Below, piece after piece: positions 25,910-27,957 of a stretch of DNA of 27,957 nt (positions within the stretch are counted from its first letter, which is position 1; the number at the start of each line of letters is the position of its first letter). This DNA is from an uncultured Oscillospiraceae bacterium. Its GTDB lineage: Bacteria > Bacillota > Clostridia > Oscillospirales > Oscillospiraceae. Made by a program: the position numbers and the translations under genes. The DNA is taken from positions 1 to 27,957 of the forward strand of contig CAKTZN010000007.1 of the NCBI GenBank assembly GCA_934635545.1, written 5' to 3'. Under the pieces are notes generated by a model. It ran no database searches, was not told the origin of the DNA, and worked only from the letters and a program-made list of their open reading frames with translations.

Positions 25910-26239
25910 TTAAAGCTCGTCTCTCTGCCGCTCTTTCAGCAGCTCCCAGATTTCCGCTTGCCGTGCTTTCAGCTCGGCAACGTCATCCTCGTAAACATAC
26001 CCGGTGCTGTTGATGCGGCGGCAAATCTGGTTGATGTTTGAGGCAGCGCGGCTGACGGCAGCAGCCAGTTTCTTCTGCTCGGTGTAATCCACTTTAATGA
26101 TGTAGCCGTCGATGAGCATTTTGCGGGCATACGCGCCGAAGTTGTGCGTTCCCAACTGGCGCATCTTGTGCTGGATGAGATTCAACTCCTGCTCGTTCAG
26201 GCAGATTTCCTTGCGGATGGGTCGCGTGCGGTTTGGCAT
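25910..26239 (-). CDS. mobC: MobC family relaxosome accessory protein
   Basis: A 109-residue protein. The N-terminal half resembles a ribbon-helix-helix DNA-binding domain (MPNRTRPIRKEICLNEQEL then GAYARKMLIDGY), and the conserved MobC segment VSRAASNINQICRRINSTG lies at about 62-80. MobC helps the relaxase open DNA at the transfer origin. A TTG at 26260 would add seven residues; the ATG is preferred because family members begin near MPNRTRP. No clear ribosome site is seen for either. The relaxase gene that normally follows is absent: only non-coding DNA and repA come next. Confidence 0.78.
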   Translation of the reverse strand: MPNRTRPIRKEICLNEQELNLIQHKMRQLGTHNFGAYARKMLIDGYIIKVDYTEQKKLAAAVSRAASNINQICRRINSTGYVYEDDVAELKARQAEIWELLKERQRDEL

Positions 26240-26310
26240 ATGTGTTGCATTAGATGTCAATATCGGAGATGTTATGGAATTTGTGCCGGAGGTACCGGAG
26301 GAGAAATAAC

Positions 26311-26631
26311 ATGGGTACTATAAAATACAGTAAACTCGTTAGAGATCGCATACCGGAAATCATCAAAGCGTCTGGAAAAACCTGTGTAACAGAGTTCCTT
26401 TCGGATGACGAGTATCTCCGCATGATCGATGCCAAGTTGGACGAAGAACTTGTAGAATACCACAAGGAGCAGAATATTGAGGAGCTTGCCGATCTTCTGG
26501 AAGTCATCTATGCGGCGGCTAAAGCTCGTGGATATACATTAGATCAGCTTGAGGTTGTGCGCGCTGAAAAGGCAAGTAAACGAGGCACCTTTGAAAAGAA
26601 AATTCTTTTGAAAGAAGTCGTTGAGAATTGA
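26311..26631 (+). CDS. MazG-like nucleoside triphosphate pyrophosphohydrolase
   Basis: A 106-residue all-helical protein. IKYSKLVRDRIPEIIK at the start and the metal motif EELVE (45-49) plus EELAD (57-61) match the EExxE...ExxD pattern of the MazG/HisE (phosphoribosyl-ATP pyrophosphohydrolase-like) superfamily, which splits nucleoside triphosphates to monophosphates and pyrophosphate. The frame is open upstream to 26254, but GGAGGAG stands nine bases before the ATG at 26311. The helicase gene starts ten bases after the stop, so the two are co-transcribed. Here it is not part of a his operon; small members next to helicases are often in phage-defence or mobile regions. Confidence 0.8.
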   Translation: MGTIKYSKLVRDRIPEIIKASGKTCVTEFLSDDEYLRMIDAKLDEELVEYHKEQNIEELADLLEVIYAAAKARGYTLDQLEVVRAEKASKRGTFEKKILLKEVVEN

Positions 26632-26641
26632 GGTGAATTAG

Positions 26642-27957
26642 ATGCCAGCCTATCATTCTGCTTCCGGTAGTGTTGCGGAAGATTTATTCATAGAACTATT
26701 TAGCGAGACCTTCGGTGCAGAGAAGGCAGGATACCTCTATTCTCAATATCACTTCTATGACATCTATCAAAATAGCCGCTATGCCGACTTCGTGTTGGAA
26801 AACGGCGCTCGCCGAGTGGCAATTGAAATTGACGATGAGACATCGCACAATAAAAGCCTTGTTGCCTCCAATAAATTCTATGATGACCTATTGAAACAAA
26901 ACAGCATGGTACACCTAGGGTGGGACGTGTACCGCTGGGCGGTGCGCCAGATGCAGATTCAACCAGAAGCCGTCAAGGACGAGCTACGGGTCTTTCTGGG
27001 CAGTCATCCGCAGTTCAAGGAAATTGAGGACTATCTTCCGCAACAACGCGGTAAAGCGCTGGATGGTGTCAGTCTGGAGCTGAAGGAACATCAAAAAGCC
27101 GCTCTGAACGCACTGCGGACTATGCGAGCGAATCGTGAAACCATCGCACTTTTGTATCATGCTACCGGCACTGGTAAGACGGTTACCGCGGTTATGGATG
27201 CTCGGAGCTGCGGCGGAAGAGTGCTGTTTCTTGCCCACACGCAAGAACTGGTCAATCAGGCCGCTGAGACTTTCCGGAAGCTATGGTCGAGTGTTACCAT
27301 TGGCAGATACATGGAGACAATTAAGCAGCCAAATGCACATGTGGTCTGCGGCAGTATACAGAGCGTTGCCATGCACTTAGATCAATTCAAGGACAATGAC
27401 TTCGATTATCTTATTGTAGATGAAGCACATCACGCTTCCGCAGATACATATCAAAAAGTTTTGGCCTATTTCAAGCCATCTTTCACGCTTGGCTTAACGG
27501 CCACTCCAGAGCGAACCGATGACAACAAGGTGATCCTGGACATCTTTAAGAATACGGCTCATAAGTTGGATATCCAAACCGCTGTGGAGATTGGTGAACT
27601 GGTGCCAATTCGGTGTATTCGAATCCATACCAATATCGACTTGACCAAAGTTCGGTTTAATAGCATCCAATATAACATCCGCGACTTGGAGAGTAAGATT
27701 TATATGGAGGATTGCCTGCAAGACGAATTTCCTTCCAAATATCAGGAAAGCATCGGCCTTCCCAGATATCAGCAGGAGCTCGACCGCCTGAAGCGCGCAG
27801 ACATCGTCCACAAAAACTTCAGCAACCGTTTGGAGCAGAGTGCAAAGGAACGGGATACTGCTCAGAGAAAACTCTTCAATGCGCGCAGGGAGTACACAGA
27901 CCGGTTCAAGCCCTGCTCCTTCCGCGTGGAAGCTGTGGATAATGATGAGTTTGAAGC
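26642..27957 (+). CDS. DEAD/DEAH helicase with nuclease-like N-terminus, 3' partial and apparently chimeric
   Basis: The frame opens at 26642 behind GAGGTG and runs without a stop past the window edge (438 codons seen). Residues about 45-70 (RYADFVLENGARRVAIEIDDETSH) resemble the D...ExD core of Vsr/DUF559-type nucleases. The helicase part has Walker A ATGTGKT (174-180), motif Ia AHTQELVNQ, DEAH (260-263) and TATPER (286-291). QYNIRDLESKIY (to 354) is normal for these proteins, but from about residue 356 the sequence no longer fits helicase motifs IV-VI. It reads as a charged coiled coil (YQQELDRLKRADIVHKNF then RLEQSAKERDTAQRKL) that ends AVDNDEFE, reminiscent of MukB/SbcC-like proteins. An in-frame junction near 27705 is likely. 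Confidence 0.75.
   Translation, partial: MPAYHSASGSVAEDLFIELFSETFGAEKAGYLYSQYHFYDIYQNSRYADFVLENGARRVAIEIDDETSHNKSLVASNKFYDDLLKQNSMVHLGWDVYRWAVRQMQIQPEAVKDELRVFLGSHPQFKEIEDYLPQQRGKALDGVSLELKEHQKAALNALRTMRANRETIALLYHATGTGKTVTAVMDARSCGGRVLFLAHTQELVNQAAETFRKLWSSVTIGRYMETIKQPNAHVVCGSIQSVAMHLDQFKDNDFDYLIVDEAHHASADTYQKVLAYFKPSFTLGLTATPERTDDNKVILDIFKNTAHKLDIQTAVEIGELVPIRCIRIHTNIDLTKVRFNSIQYNIRDLESKIYMEDCLQDEFPSKYQESIGLPRYQQELDRLKRADIVHKNFSNRLEQSAKERDTAQRKLFNARREYTDRFKPCSFRVEAVDNDEFE

Overview
The window reads as chromosomal DNA of a GC-rich, spore-forming member of the Clostridia, most likely an Oscillospiraceae gut anaerobe (Flavonifractor/Lawsonibacter-like). The clues are strong AGGAGG ribosome sites, housekeeping promoters with TTGACA/TATAAT-type boxes, a sporulation sigma-K gene, a GG-GC-ending codon bias, and Clostridia-type peptide transport and peptidase genes. 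The species is an inference.

Layout. (1) 1-2914, plus strand: the end of a phosphonate-type ABC transporter (two PhnE-like permeases, the first cut by the window edge) followed by a cytoplasmic 5'-nucleotidase/metallophosphatase. (2) 2991-6223, minus strand: a GntR/FCD regulator, an M24 (Xaa-Pro) peptidase and a MATE exporter. (3) 6514-7761, plus: a second M24 peptidase, divergent from the regulator; its promoter -10 box lies inside a perfect inverted repeat that could be the GntR operator. (4) 7855-12700, minus: FAD oxidoreductase, two-cluster ferredoxin, M42 aminopeptidase and a peptide-binding lipoprotein. (5) 12936-19642, plus: a complete DppBCDF-type permease and ATPase set, an M32 carboxypeptidase and an M20 dipeptidase. 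Blocks 2-5 together form a peptide uptake and breakdown locus: one binding lipoprotein, two permeases, two ATPases and five peptidases of four families. (6) 19685-20755, minus: an EutH-like ethanolamine transporter. (7) 20922-23471, minus: a membrane-anchored tandem AAA+ ATPase.

The last 4 kb differ. A sigma-K gene starts at 23672 and stops matching its family at codon 112, the place where the skin elements of Bacillus subtilis (and similar elements in Clostridia) interrupt sigK. To the right the DNA is less GC-rich and holds mobile-element genes, several of them damaged: a double-HTH XRE regulator with no clear start, a Phd/YefM-type antitoxin with an internal deletion, a stub of its toxin, a RepA_N-type replication initiator with repeats upstream, a MobC accessory protein without a relaxase, a MazG-like pyrophosphohydrolase, and a DEAD/DEAH helicase with a nuclease-like N-terminus that runs off the end. 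The helicase appears to fuse in frame, near 27,705, to an unrelated coiled-coil sequence. The most notable biology is therefore the interrupted sigK with its mosaic insert, and the pyrophosphohydrolase-helicase pair as a possible defence module.
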